NCBI GenBank assembly: GCA_037176885.1
Contig: JAWWNJ010000240.1
Span: 124,001 to 188,000, forward strand
Length of the DNA stretch: 64,000 nt
Source of the DNA: Favolaschia claudopus
Taxonomy: Eukaryota > Basidiomycota > Agaricomycetes > Agaricales > Mycenaceae
Reading direction: 5' to 3'
The translations under genes were made by a program, and so were the position numbers. Each line of letters opens with the position of its first letter. Position 1 is the first letter of the stretch. The notes under the pieces were generated by a model. It made no database searches and was not told the origin of the DNA. It worked only from the letters and a program-made list of their open reading frames with translations. Of this stretch, positions 1 through 11,209 are shown one piece after another.

Positions 1-346
1 CGTTATCTTCTCCGCAGCATTTAACCGCATGGCTGCGAAGATTCTTCGTCGATTTGGCGTCCTTTGTTGTCTGATTCCGGGAAACGGTGTGCCTACAGTT
101 GCGTGCAGCGCAGTGAAAGACATGGTGGAGCTGGCCATTGCGATATTCAATGCTCTCATCTGGTTCTACAGACCACAGCGACGACGCCATGGACACAGAT
201 ACGCCGCAGCTCACTCGAGAGGAGCAGGACAAGGTTGATTTAGGTGCGTTAGACATATCCTTTTGATGATACATCTCTAATTAGTCTCATAGCGAAAGCG
301 CAAGCATCTTGGACCAGTCACATCTACGCCTTCTACGATGGCAACT

Positions 347-1083
347 TCAGCTGTACAAATAACTAGTGGCTGTTGAAGCATTTCCGATGCACTCACGAGT
401 AACAGACAGATCGAGTTCGCCGTCTGGCTGGGGCTCAAACTGAATCGCGGGAAGCACATCAGTCAAGTTGTCCTCTGCATTCAAGACATCAAGAAATGCC
501 TGCCGCTCTGTAAAATTTGCTCCTGCGGCCAAGGTGAACTTCTCGGAGGACCACAAAATCAACTTCTTGCGGAGCGCCTCGAGTTGCTTAGGGATTTTGT
601 AGTATAGCAGCATATTGGAGTCAGTGATTGTGTCAGACTGGAAATTAACCTGCGCATTCCACCACGGGGGTGAATTTATTCTCCCAGTCAATGTTCTTGT
701 GGTGCTCGTGCGGAGAGTGCACTTTGAAGATAACCATTCTGAACAGTTTCCAGGAGACGAGCAACCATTTCTCTTGCATCATCAGAAAAAAAAGGTCCCT
801 GTGTTTCCTTTGTTGAGCATTGAATATTGGCATATGCGTTGAATAGTTTGGTGAGTCGGTCCAGGAGACGAGTCCGCTCGGGAATGCATCGGCGGATGCG
901 GCGGTTTAAAGCGTCGGCTTTGGCGCGTTTGGCGTATTCCCAGTTGATACCGTGCGCCTCCAGAACAGCCCGAACTGCGGCAACGTCAGACTTGTCCCGA
1001 ATGAAATTTGCTTCACTGAAGTCGTGAGAAAACGCCTTGAACACGGAGTGTTTTTTTGATAGAAGTCGTGGTTGGCGGTCCAT
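347..1083 (-). pseudogene. Decayed coding fragment, unknown function
   Basis: Two protein-like stretches lie head to tail on the minus strand. The first (1083 to 688, ATG start) is 131 residues and rich in Arg, Lys and Ala. The second (about 691 to 350) is in another reading frame and ends in an acidic stretch. A third frame (833 to 645) overlaps the junction, so at least one frameshift or unrecognised intron separates them. The composition resembles repeated agaricomycete proteins that accompany DNA transposons, but I recognise no domain or catalytic motif. It could be a multi-exon gene cut by the window edge or a transposon remnant; I favour the remnant. Confidence 0.35.
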
Positions 1084-1274
1084 AAAATGAAAGGCATCAT
1101 CGAGAACACGTGTGGGGAGAACATCTGCGTGCGCACTGATGACCGTGCAAGTGTTATGGTACTCGGTAATGAGTTGGGAGGCTGAACTGTGCTAAATAAT
1201 ACAGTGAGTACGTCTTTTCATGTCCCAAGTGTATAGTAAATCGCTTATTGCGTCTGCACGAGCAGTAAATGGTA

Positions 1275-1655
1275 CAGTTGCGGCGAAAGTAAATGCATTG
1301 CCATATATGGAAATTTTGCTCAAACCGACCGTCGGAGGGCGGACCATGGATGTTATGGGTCCCAGGTAGATTGGCGGCGAATATTGCTAGTACTGGGTGG
1401 GTGTCAAATGTCTATGTTTTAAATCACAAGAGAAAGGGTCAATTCCCATTGCAATTAGCTAACTTGTATGGTACTCATTGGACTGTTTCTGATTTTAAAG
1501 TAAACAACCTGCTTGAAATGTGCATATACTCATCCGTACATATTTTGATTATCATTGAATACTCTGAGATCTTGTTTTCGCGCATTAGACGCAAAACTGA
1601 CGCAGAATGATGAGAATTTCCTTATATAGTAATGCATTTAATTTCGCCGCAACTG
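1275..1655. repeat. MITE family A, copy 1 (TA target duplication)
   Basis: A 381-bp element lies between TA dinucleotides at 1273-1274 and 1656-1657. Its ends are inverted repeats of about 35 bp that begin CAGTTGCGGCGAAA. The interior encodes no transposase. The interior matches, in inverse orientation, the outer element at 8075-8748, so this is a family. TA duplication and short TIRs point to mobilisation by a Tc1/mariner-like transposase. Confidence 0.85.
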
Positions 1656-1822
1656 TACTTGAGGCCACATGCATTGATGGATGGCTGCGCGGTGCTTTTC
1701 GGTGACCGCTCTGATTGGCTCTCCCCCAACGGCAGGCGTTCACTATCGGATCCCGTGCTGTCCGCCGACAGCATAAGTTGACAACGATGAATGCTCTGCT
1801 GCGCTGTTAGGCGCTGTTAATA

Positions 1823-3114
1823 ATGACCTTGGCTTTGATTTTGAGTCTTTTGAACGCGGCGGTCGCAATTTTTTGTATGGTCAGTCCGATGGTTGAAGGG
1901 GCCGATTTGAGCTGCGCACTCACCTGCTTTTTTCCAGGGACATACACCTCAGGTCTACGATTCCTGCATCAAAGTCAACGATATTGCGCTTACCTTTGTG
2001 AGCAGTTGCCCGGTTCAAATCAAGGCTCTAACCTTTCCCCTTAGGATGATGGTAGTAATTTCGAAATCTCAAATGCTTTGCTGACCGCCTATAAAGGCCC
2101 TTGGATTCACCTCCGCAACATCTCGGACCAATTCACCATTGCCGGTGGACGTGCAACATTTTTCTTGAATGGCAAAAATTTCGATTGCATATACAATTCT
2201 GACCGCATTTCTGATGTGAAATATGCCTACGCTGCGGGTCATATGATCGGGAGTCACACATGGTAGGATCCTCCGCATTGATCTAATGATTACCTCCTGC
2301 TAACACAACGTTATAGGTCTCACTCAGATCTGACCTCCCTCACAACACCACAAATTCAAGACGCTATGTTCCGTATGGAAGAAGCCCTCGTCCGAATTCT
2401 CGGCGTCATGCCGGCTTTCATGCGACCCCCGTTTGGAGACTATAACAGCAACATTCAGTCCATCGCAGCCTCACGTGGCCAGAGTCTCGCGCTGTGGGAT
2501 TGGGACACAGGCGATGCGGACGGCAACACAACGGCTGAGTCGGAAGCGGTCTATAATGATGTTGCTGACGCTCAGCTTAAGAATGCTTTAATTTTGGAGC
2601 ATGAGACAGAAGGTGAGTCCATGTATCATTTGTCAGAAGTATGGTCGGTTGCAGGGCGGTGACTTGTGTGTACAGAGACTACGTATTCAACACTTGTTCC
2701 ATTTGCGATTAAACTCTTCCAAGGCAAGGGCTATAATGTGAGGTCACTCTATTCCTTTCGTTACATGGTCGATAAAATTCAGTAGCTGGTGACAATGGCC
2801 CAGTGTCTGGGAGTTGATCCGTACCAGGCAGTTGGCGTCCCGCATCAGCAAGACGTAGGTCCTACTAAAGGTCTATTTACAATACATCCACACTTACTTA
2901 TTATTTTTGAAAGCCCTCTTGGACATGTGATGGCACACCAAATCCCGGTGCCGCCTGTGGAGGATCTATAACTTGTGAAACCGGGACGCCCACTTTATTG
3001 CCGGCGACCAGCATGACCATGCCCACCGGCCCAGCAACCGACATGCATCCCCCTGCCCGAGCTTCGGAATGTCGCGCGGCTCCTGTATTGCGCGATCAAT
3101 ATTGGAAACAGTAG
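1823..3114 (+). CDS. Chitin deacetylase (polysaccharide deacetylase, CE4/NodB family)
   Basis: Eight exons give a 305-residue secreted protein: 1823-1879, 1938-1997, 2045-2051, 2097-2262, 2317-2612, 2676-2737, 2786-2854 and 2914-3114. All introns are GT-AG and 45-63 nt long. The first 19 residues form a signal peptide. The NodB domain shows the motifs expected for metal-dependent removal of acetyl groups from chitin: LTFDDGPW (catalytic Asp), GHMIGSHTWSH (metal His pair), MRPPFGDYN, LWDWDTGD and LEHET. The C-terminus after SWTCDGTP is Cys-, Thr- and Pro-rich, as in fungal wall-associated forms. A 7-nt exon (2045-2051) encodes the DDG core. The first intron uses a weak GTCAGT donor, so the start is the least certain part. 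Family members modify chitin to chitosan at the cell wall. Confidence 0.85.
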
Positions 3115-3459
3115 TACTTTGTCACACTTACTCTCCATTTTCCAGAGTTGCGAGCCACCGCCCCAACACCGCCCACATGGGGCGGAGCTTACGACTTCCC
3201 GCAAATAATAATCAATGAAAAAAGCTTTTATAATTACCCCATAGAGTAGGTCACCAAGATATCAACTGGCAACACTCAAGCAACACTCACTATGTACACA
3301 CCTTGGACTTCGGTTCCGGTCTCCCACGGGTACACCATCACAATCGATGCCCAAAAAACTTGAGAGCACACACAGTAGTGTCGAAAAAATTACAACATCA
3401 AAAACGACCACACCGGGAAGAACTTGGGAAGAACTCCAACATAGCCGATTTGTTGTATA

Positions 3460-3570
3460 TTATTGTTTAACGACAGTGATCTTGAAGCGAAAAGATTGGT
3501 CGGTAGCAGTTGCCTTGCGGTTATGCTCAATATTCACACCGGGAAAACCGGTGTTTTGCATGATCCTGAA
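3460..3570 (-). CDS. Possible last exon of an unrecognised gene
   Basis: On the minus strand an acceptor (CTTTCAG) is followed by 36 codons and TAA. The peptide starts FRIMQNTGFPGVNIEHN and ends SFRFKITVVKQ; it reads like a structured protein tail. No upstream exon could be joined to it, and the next 200 bases toward 3,730 look non-coding. It may be a captured or orphan exon. No function assigned. Confidence 0.25.
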   Translation of the reverse strand, partial: FRIMQNTGFPGVNIEHNRKATATDQSFRFKITVVKQ

Positions 3571-3963
3571 CTGAAAGAATAACATCAAGTCTGAGCAGAA
3601 CAATAGGAGCTCCCTGAACTTAACGTTTTGGCAACAGTTCTGTGTCCGCCGAAACAAAAAGATTTTCGGCAACAGTTTTGGGCCGTCCAAAACTGATCGG
3701 CCCGATAACAAGGCAATTATTGGACCAAATCACATAAAATTCAAAAATCCGGCATGGTACTTCTGTTTCAATGCTTGTTTCCTACAATATTTACCAAGTG
3801 ACCTAAGGGATTGGATGCCGTTTGAAGAGGTTGAAGCCTTTGCGAAGTTAACAGTTAACAGGTTTATTTGGTTAGCTCCGTCTACAAAGGACTCTGGTAA
3901 ATAAGAGTAATCTGAATCTACCACGCTAACTCGTCGTGAATGAATGGTACATAAAATAGAAGA

Positions 3964-6328
3964 AAATCAAGGAATTGTCGCAAGGGATGACATGAATGGA
4001 AGCAAGACTCCCTTGACCTGTTTCGCCGTCTCCAAGAACCGATCATCAGCGGACAACATTCTCTTCTCGCCACGTCGACTATGCCGCAAAACCTCACCCC
4101 AAATTCGTCCAGCAAGACGTATGGATGCCAGATGCCATATTTTGAAGACAGTGGACTCGATCTTCTGAGTGTCCGAAGGTGAGTTATTCGGAATGTGAAT
4201 TGGGGGCCAAGAAGGGATGAGGCCTAGATAATATTGGGAGAGGATTTGGGGCCAGAAGGAGGCACTGTCTCGGAAAAGGCGTCTGGCAAGGTGTGTGTAT
4301 TCCCGTACTGTTTTCAAGGGGACATCGGCATCGTTGAGGTAGCGGGATGTGTCAAGCACAACGGCGGCGGTTGCATGGTCTCGATACGAAGCAAAGGCCG
4401 GGCACTGCACAAATATGTGGTGCTCTGTCTCTGCGACTGGACAACCCTTTCGGCATGATGCATTGGGGAGCATTCCACGCTTGTGAAGCGTTACAGCGGT
4501 GGGCAGCTGAGCAGAACGGGCGTACAGTTGGGTGAGGGCAGAGAACGACGAGGAAGCCTTGAAGTAAGGGTGCTCGGGCGGGGTGTAGGGAGAGTACAGC
4601 GAGGAAAGCTGTAGCCGTGGTAGGATTGGGCGTGTCGCCATTAGTGCGTGATGGAGGTATGGCAGAAGGGCAGAGTCAACGTATCGGTCGACGGGGGGAG
4701 TGGAGCATGAAGGGGTCCATTGTGAAGGTCGGAACTGGGACGGGAGGAGGACGAAGGGCAGAGAAGTGCGACGAGGAGGCTAATCTATCGGCGAAATCAT
4801 TCAGTAATGTAGGTAAATCTTTGTTTTTTGTATGGGATTTTGTGTGGACTAGGGAGGGATGTTTTGGTAAAGTAAAGAGAGAACGGAGCCAACGGTATAA
4901 TGAACGGTTCGGGACGAAGTCCCATGAATGCGGTAGGAATGGGGATTGGAGGGAAGAGTGAAGTAATCGGACGGAATTAAGGTGGTCAGTGTAAATGATG
5001 TTGTTTGCGGGAGAGGGAGGAGCGGATGGGATACGAGGAGAGGAACGGATGGTCGGGGATGGAGGGCCGGGAAGATGGGCAGTGGCAGGAGGAGGAGGAG
5101 CGTGTGGTAGGCTGTGTGAGAGAAGTAATGTTGCAGTGATGAGCCCGTAAATCTCTGCAGCAGCTATATTTGCGGAGGCTCCCATTGAATCGAGGGAGCC
5201 TTGTACGGTGCCGTGGGGGGCGACGGCGGCAAAAGTCACAGAGCGCGGGACTCTGAACGTCGCCGCCGCGGGAACTTGAGACCCATCGGAGGCAGCAACG
5301 TGAGGAACAGGCGAACTTGAGAAAGCAGGGAAGGCTGGACGCGGGCGAGATAGCGCTAGAATGGCCGCCTCTGCATACTGCTGACGGGAGGTGCGAGGCA
5401 TAGCGAGTGTCCAGAGATCGGCTAATGGTGGAGGGTCACGCACCAAGCCTTGAGACAAACGCGGCAAACCATCGGAGTCCACAAAGTTCGGACTCCGCAC
5501 AACGTCGCGATGGCCAAGCACGGCTTCAAGCAACGACTGCATGGAGAACAATCTAAGCCAATGCTCGATATTGTTCCAAGCAGTGAAAGCTAGGCGGGTG
5601 CGGAATTGGGCCGGGATTACTTCAGATCTGTCTTTGGGTATCAAAACAGGAATGTAAGTTGACGGAAATTCCGGAGGATCCCAACTCGCAGCGTCTCGGA
5701 GCTGAATCACTCCAACTCCAGTCAGGCTTGTGAGCAGTGACCGGGGGATGTTGCCGCGAAGGGGGATGGGGAGGGCATTGTAGATGTGGATCAACGAGAC
5801 ATTGCCTGTAGAGAAATGAGAGAGGTCGGTGGCGCGAACGGAGATGCCGGCGTCGCGGAGCGTGCAATGTGCTGTGATCCACGCGGTGGGCAGGTTCGAC
5901 GTCTGGCGCAGGAACGAATCTAGGGTCGAAGAACCGTCAAACGGGTGTCGGCACTGGTTGATTCCGCAAGTCCAGTCTGCTAACGAGATGTGGGCCATGG
6001 TTCTGAACAAGGTAATGTGATGATTCAAGTCGCGCATTAATCCTTGTATGGCGGCGATACCGTTTGCAACATAAATCGAGGGAAAATCGAATCCGAGACT
6101 GCGAAGAGGGAGGGATAGGAGTGATGGATTGAAGGGAAAGGGAAGGGAGAAGAGCTCGTGGATCTTGGAGCGAAGGAGGGCATCAAGCTGTTCGGCGTGT
6201 TTAGGAAGCAGAGGCTGGAACGAAAGGTGAGGTCGAAGCCGTGACATTAATTGTTGGGTCACGACACGCCGAGCTGCGGTGAGCGGAAGACGGGTGCGTA
6301 GGGATGGGAATTCGAAAGATGTTATCAT
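3964..6328 (-). pseudogene. LINE ORF2 C-terminal part: post-RT region, RNase H, zinc knuckle
   Basis: The first 550 residues (6328-4676) contain an RNase HI domain: a DGS motif for the first Asp, an AAAEIYG stretch for the Glu, TDH for the second Asp and NDFADRLAS for the last. These residues cut the RNA strand of the RNA:DNA hybrid. A one-base shift in a C-run near 4,660 puts the rest into another frame (4641-3967). There a Cys3His knuckle (C-x3-C-x7-H-x4-C, starting at CRKGC) marks the usual end of fungal LINE ORF2. No RT motif (FADD or YADD) is present. Function lost; it could only be supplied in trans by other copies. Confidence 0.7.
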
Positions 6329-7674
6329 CTCACGGAGTTTGTGGAACTGAGACTCTGAGCTGTTAATGCGAACACGGAGAAATTCGGCATGAGAATCAGA
6401 AACTTCATCAGACTCCTTTTATCGTCAGTGTCCGCGATCATCAACATCATCTCCTTGTTCCCTTTATCGGATCGCAAGCGCGAGACCTCACCGCGAATAT
6501 AAGTGAGCTCGTTTGATGCCAACGAGCGGGCATGCATGACTGCAATCGCGTTGCGGATTTCCGCGTTAGATTTGTTGACGGACTCGATGACTTTGTTTTG
6601 CGAGCGGACGACCTGGGCGACTGTTCCCATCGTCTGAATTCCTTGCTCCATCATCATCTGCACTTGACTCTGAAGCGACTGAAATTGCGCGGTTTGCTGC
6701 TCGGAGTTGGCTTGAGCGGCGACCATTAGCGCAGTTGGAGACGCAGGCGCGCTGCGATTGTTGAAGAAGTAGATGGGGATGAAGGGGGAGAGGGTATGGA
6801 ACATTGGAACTCCTGCGGGCTGAGGGGTCCGAATATTCTGAAGCTTCTGGACATCATCCCATTTTCGTAAGGCCACGCCATAGACATCGCCGTCAAGGTC
6901 CATGTAGCTTGACAGGATGCAATTTGGCCCAAGCGCTTGCGTCACGGCGTGATCCATGGAGGCCTGGAAGTTCTAAAGACCTTGGCAGCCATTGAGGACT
7001 AGATCCCAACCAAATCGAGGGCGAACGAAGCGAGGTGCCGTGCAGGTGAGACTCCTACCCTTAACAATGATTTCCCCTTTGCACAGCTCTTCGACGTCCT
7101 TGAGAGCAGCGAGGTCAAAGGAAATCCGAGCTCCAACGAACTTGAATTCCCCGACCGTCGAAGAGATTACGGTGATGTTGTGCTCCTTGAGATATTTCTT
7201 CACAAGCGGCTCCATCGCTTCTGCGTCGGCTTTGCTCTGCATCTTGTAGTTCACAATGCGAGGGCGGTCCCGGCCTGTTCCCGTGGTCCAATCCACGGTC
7301 AGGTTAGTCCCGTCACGTATCGCGAGTATCAGGTTGTGGAGGAGGTCCGGACGAGGCTCTGGCGCGACATTTTCATGCACGGCGACGAGGACGAAGTCGG
7401 CGGCGTGTTTAACGTTCGCGGGGGTGACGGAAAGATGCTCCCACTCGGGAAGGGCACGATCTGGGTTCTTCTGTCTGGAGTCGAGGAGGATCTGGGGAAA
7501 CAGGGTCTTAAAGTGTGCTGCTGCCGAGTTGGCATGCTCGTATGGAAGGCCGGATACGCAGAGCTGAATTCCGGCTGTCGCAGATGTGCTGGAGGGTTGA
7601 GAGATTCCAGGAGGGGAGGAGGGAGGTTCTCCGAGGAAGGAAGGTGTTTGCACGGGAGGCAGAGGACGGGGCAT
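6325..7674 (-). pseudogene. LINE ORF1-type protein with an in-frame stop
   Basis: The frame opens at an ATG at 7674 and reads to 6325, interrupted only by TAG at 6975-6973. The N-terminal part is Pro/Ser-rich; the middle (about residues 40-230) has mixed alpha/beta character, and the part after the stop contains a Gln-rich likely coiled coil (around 6,730-6,560). This is the layout of the nucleic-acid-binding first ORF of Tad-like LINEs, though no CCHC knuckle is visible. Because the next ORF is a remnant of ORF2, the assignment rests on position as well as composition. Confidence 0.55.
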
Positions 7675-7821
7675 TGTGCTCGCGCTCAGTGTCGTATGAC
7701 TCAGTTTTGCGGCTCGGAGGTGGGCAGCGTAAGGGCAAAAAAGATGAATAGAAGAGGGTGTATGGATAGATAGAAGACGGTGTAGGATACAAGTTAAGAA
7801 GAGTTAGAGTAGATTAAAACG

Positions 7822-7845
7822 TTGGTGGTGGTGGTGGTGGTGGTG
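7822..7845. repeat. GGT trinucleotide microsatellite
   Basis: Seven to eight consecutive GGT units lie just upstream of the LINE ORF1 start, in what would be its 5' leader. Confidence 0.9.
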
Positions 7846-8074
7846 CTTGGATGCGAGGAGTTGGAACCAAGGTGCTCAGCCAACCAAACACGAACAAAGC
7901 TGCCGTTCTCGACAAGGGGCATGCCCGACGCCCGTCATCAATGACTGATCCTCTGGTGATTAGGTAAGGGGTGGCATCAGATCCCGCCGCCACTGTAGTT
8001 GTTTCATCAAACTCAACTTCTCAAGTCTTGGCTGCATCACGGCCATCAAACACTGTCCCACCAGCTGTCGGATA

Positions 8075-8748
8075 CAGTTGCGGCAAAGTTAAATGCATTG
8101 AGTATGGATGACATTGGATGTTAATCACAATATGCGTGGGTGAGTATACAGTTGCGGCAAAATCAAATGTCCCTACCATAAAAGGGAATTCAAATCAATC
8201 TGGACCTTGTGCCCTATCACACACACTTTAAAGCAGATTTCTGGTAACGGATAGAATGGGGAGACATCTAGGACCTACACTGAACTTTTAAACTTTTGAT
8301 TTCACCCATTAACGAGTGAGTTATGGCTCCAGCCATCTGAATCAATCTGAGACAAACACGGCGGAAACAGCCGCAGTAAAATTTGTTCAAGCGATGTAGT
8401 GCCATATTTTTGCCACACCGGTACCACCGTCCTGCATCCTCTGTTCGACCAAAGACCTCCAATAATGTAGGGAAAGGTCGAGATTGATTGGGGTTCCCTT
8501 TTATGGTAGGGACATTTGATTTTGCCGCAACTGTATGCACATTTCAAGCAGGTTGTTTACTCGAAAATATGATCAGAAACAGTCCAACGAGTACTATAGA
8601 AGTTTCTTTCTCTTGTGGTTTAAATCATCTGCAAACATCTGACGCCCGGTACTAGCAATATCCGCAGCCAGTCTACCCATAACATCCGTGATTCACCCTC
8701 CCAAGGTCGGTTTGATGAAAAATTTCTTTATATGGTAATTCGCCAACC
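8075..8748. repeat. MITE family A, copy 2 (outer, interrupted)
   Basis: The left TIR begins at 8075 after TA (8073-8074). The interior from 8536 to 8735 is the reverse complement of 1300-1525 of copy 1. The right TIR is degenerate, with a small deletion ending near 8748. The element is split by a second MITE at 8149-8533. Confidence 0.8.
8149..8533. repeat. MITE family A-like element nested in copy 2
   Basis: A 385-bp element with perfect ends CAGTTGCGGCAAAATCAAAT lies between TA at 8147-8148 and 8534-8535. Removing it with one TA restores the uninterrupted sequence seen in copy 1 (GAGTATATGCACATTT). That proves insertion at TA. The interior differs from copy 1, so it is a sibling subfamily sharing termini. 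Confidence 0.9.
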
Positions 8749-9340
8749 ACAGGCTGGGCATTTGAAACCACTAGCTGAATTACAAGAAACTACCACCTCT
8801 ACGCTTTTCCCGACTGCAGTCCATGTGACACACTCGAACCCGTTCCCCCCATTTCTCACAAACTTCCGCAAGCGGTCGCGAGCCCCCTGAGCGGCTACCC
8901 CGAGTGACACCAACTCCTGCTCGGTAAGGTTTGACAACTCCGCCCAGGATAGGTGGTTCAGGCAATGATCGTATTTGTGAAGCCGTATTGAGCGCAACCA
9001 GTCCGAAATGTCTGTAGGGACTGCGACCACTGGAGATGGCTCTTTGGATACAGGATCTCGGTACTCAAACGTCTTCGATAATGCAAGCAATGCATTGCGC
9101 CGTTGCGTATTCGATTGGCTTTTCTTTGGAGGTTTATCCGGATCAATTTCCGCGCTCAAAAATCCATGATCACTGGTAGGGGTTGTCTCGTTGCTGGACC
9201 ATCCACTGGGGTCTAAACTATATAAGCGAATGTGAGCGAGGCCCTTCTTAGGTTACCTTTCTTCAACGAGAGCTTGGAATCGAGAATGGAAAGTCCAACA
9301 ATAGTCGCCGCTCTTTGTTGTTTATTCAGCGATTGAAACC
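8728..9340 (-). CDS. SAM-domain protein, Vts1-like C-terminal part (partial)
   Basis: Two joined exons are visible on the minus strand: 9340-9257 and 9212-8728, separated by a 44-nt intron (9256-9213). The second exon encodes a SAM domain that starts ISDWLRSIRLHKYDHCL and ends GARDRLRKFV, very close to the RNA-hairpin-binding SAM domain of fungal Vts1/Smaug proteins. Upstream is the basic, disordered stretch such proteins carry before SAM. The frame opens after an acceptor at 9341, so more exons should lie at higher coordinates, but none is clear. Downstream of the domain the frame runs into MITE copy 2 and stops at 8728 inside it. The native 3' end is therefore replaced by repeat sequence: a truncated paralogue or a gene with a new tail. 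Confidence 0.6.
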
Positions 9341-9399
9341 CTGATATATATAACCAATTAGAGTGATATTTGTCAATTTTATCATGATATGCCTACATG

Positions 9400-10010
9400 T
9401 CTTCAGGTAGAGAAATCCGTCTGGGAAGCTTGAAGCACGGCGGCCCTTCCTTCGTACATTCATTGCAAGGGCTGTACTGTGGGTATCCGCGTCAGGAATT
9501 ATATACTATGACGGGCGATGTATGCCGACCAAGCCCGATTTATTGCAATTTCAATATCACGGATAATTCTATTGAGAAACCCGGGTCTCACCGAAGGCGA
9601 AGGCCGGCGTGGCACCAATGCGGAGCCTCAGCGGAGGGTGAATTTGAATCTCTCACCTTGTTTCAACGTGTTGTGGGGTGCGGACAAAGGAACGCCAGCA
9701 TGAGCAGTCCAATATCGTCAACTCATCGCTGTTTCGTGGAGGATCGACAAGATGGCGGGCCCAGATGATTTTGATCTGAGGCAAGATGTGAGGCATGTTG
9801 AGGAAAGAAAGGCAGCTAGAACGGCAAGTGAGGCACACTGATGCGACCCTCATCTGCCTCGCTATGGGTTCGGATTGCGTCCGGAAGCTGCCGGACTGTC
9901 AAAGGACGAACTCAGAAAGATTTACTTCAAAGTACGAGATTTTGTTCACAGATTCATGAAAATTGAATTATCATTTGAAGATATGTTTATCAAACTAATG
10001 ATACAGTAAT
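9400..10010. other. No recognisable gene
   Basis: Short overlapping frames only, none with domain-like sequence or plausible splice structure. No inverted repeat was noticed. Confidence 0.5.
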
Positions 10011-10300
10011 CGTGAAGAACCATACAACAGTGAGTAAATTTGATTTGCACGTTACAGAAGCACCCTCAGGAATGTTCTCCTCCGCCGCCACGAGCATCGT
10101 CCCCTCCTGGATGCTCCGGCCCACCCGACGCCGCTGCCGGCACGTCCCACGTATGTTGCAGGAGAGGTTTGAGATGCGTGGGAGCTGCCATTTTTGTTTT
10201 CTTTATGCGCACACCACCGGCAACCTTAGGATTTTCATTAGTGACTGGGAGATTCTAAACCAGATAATAACACACCACGGACACCACAGTCAAAAAGTCC

Positions 10301-10732
10301 TTGGAGTTTCGGCACTATCTGCGCGTCAAAACACGGGCACACCGACTCGCCCTCACACGCATTGTTCTGTCCAGCCACAGTCTCGCCGTGGAGCGCCGCA
10401 GGTGGAAGGAACGAGAAAAAGCCATCGTCCCGAGGGAATGGCGGAAATGTAGATTTTGTCTCGATGCCGTGGAGGATGAAGCCCATGCCCTGTTTATTTG
10501 TGATCATCCAGAGCTCATGCAAATTCGGGAGGAGTTTCTGGCAGGATTGTATACAACCATACCGGAGTTCAAAGGTGTCTTTACCGATGCGATGGATTTT
10601 TTCCGCACTGTTCTGGCAAGAAGGGAGGTTACGCCGATCCTTGCTAAACTGGCCTATAATATTCTTCGAATCTACGACGCCACACCAATGCTGCTGGTCA
10701 GCCCACCTCCATCTTCATCGGCGTCATAGACT
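10301..10732 (+). pseudogene. 3' end of a second LINE (ORF2 zinc-knuckle region)
   Basis: The 142-codon frame contains a Cys2-His-Cys knuckle (CRFC, then EDEAHALFIC) of the zf-RVT type found at the C-terminus of fungal LINE ORF2 proteins. It is followed by a helical tail and a TAG stop at 10730-10732. Nothing RT-like remains upstream, so this is a 5'-truncated insertion, the usual product of target-primed reverse transcription. It is a different lineage from the element at 3964-7850: the two tails share only the knuckle. Confidence 0.55.
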
Positions 10733-11171
10733 CACCAATCATACCACCCGGCTTGTACCTGGTTTCCCTTTGGTCTTCATATGTGCGCCAACGTGCCGAT
10801 TTTTGGATTTTATTGTTTTCTGGTGGTTTCAAATAAAAATAAAAAATCACCCTACCACCCAGAAGTTCTTGGGCTCGCGTCAGCGGGTGGTGTGCATGCA
10901 TCGGCAAAGGGAATTGGGTTACTGGTGGACACTGGGGATTTATACTGGTGGGGAGAGAACTCCCCCTAGGTCCTACGGGTTTTAACCAGAGGTCCTGCCA
11001 TACAAGCGGCCGGCCAGTTCCCTGATTGCGTTGCGCGATCGACCCCCTGGAAAGATGTTGTGCTCGGTTGGCATCTTGTAGAATTCTGTAAGGATAGACA
11101 CCCGCACAGTACTACATGTTTGTCTTCCGTAAACTCGCTGTTCAGACTGTGGACCGCGCGAGTATAATACA

Positions 11172-11172
<1 letters not shown>

Positions 11173-11202
<30 letters not shown>
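11173..11202. repeat. Poly-C homopolymer, 30 bases
   Basis: Thirty uninterrupted C residues. The complementary G strand could form stacked quadruplexes and the C strand an i-motif. Its length in the assembly may be inaccurate. Confidence 0.9.
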
Positions 11203-11209
11203 ACAGCAA

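Larger units (their letters stand above)
3964..7850 (-). mobile_element. Internally deleted non-LTR retrotransposon (Tad-like LINE)
   Basis: Reading from about 7850 down to 3964, the element holds ORF1 (7674-6325) and then directly the C-terminal third of ORF2 (6328-3964). The apurinic endonuclease and the reverse-transcriptase palm, which should lie between them, are absent. The two ORFs overlap by four bases at the junction. ORF1 carries an in-frame TAG and ORF2 a frameshift, so the copy is dead. The 3' end and poly-A were not located; the boundary at 3964 is the ORF2 stop codon. Confidence 0.7.

Noticed and set aside
1293..1610. 105-codon frame within MITE copy 1
   Set aside because: Contained in a non-coding MITE; the homologous region at 8.5 kb is not open.
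7180..7773. 197-codon plus-strand frame
   Set aside because: Antisense shadow of LINE ORF1, which has the recognisable layout and continues into ORF2.
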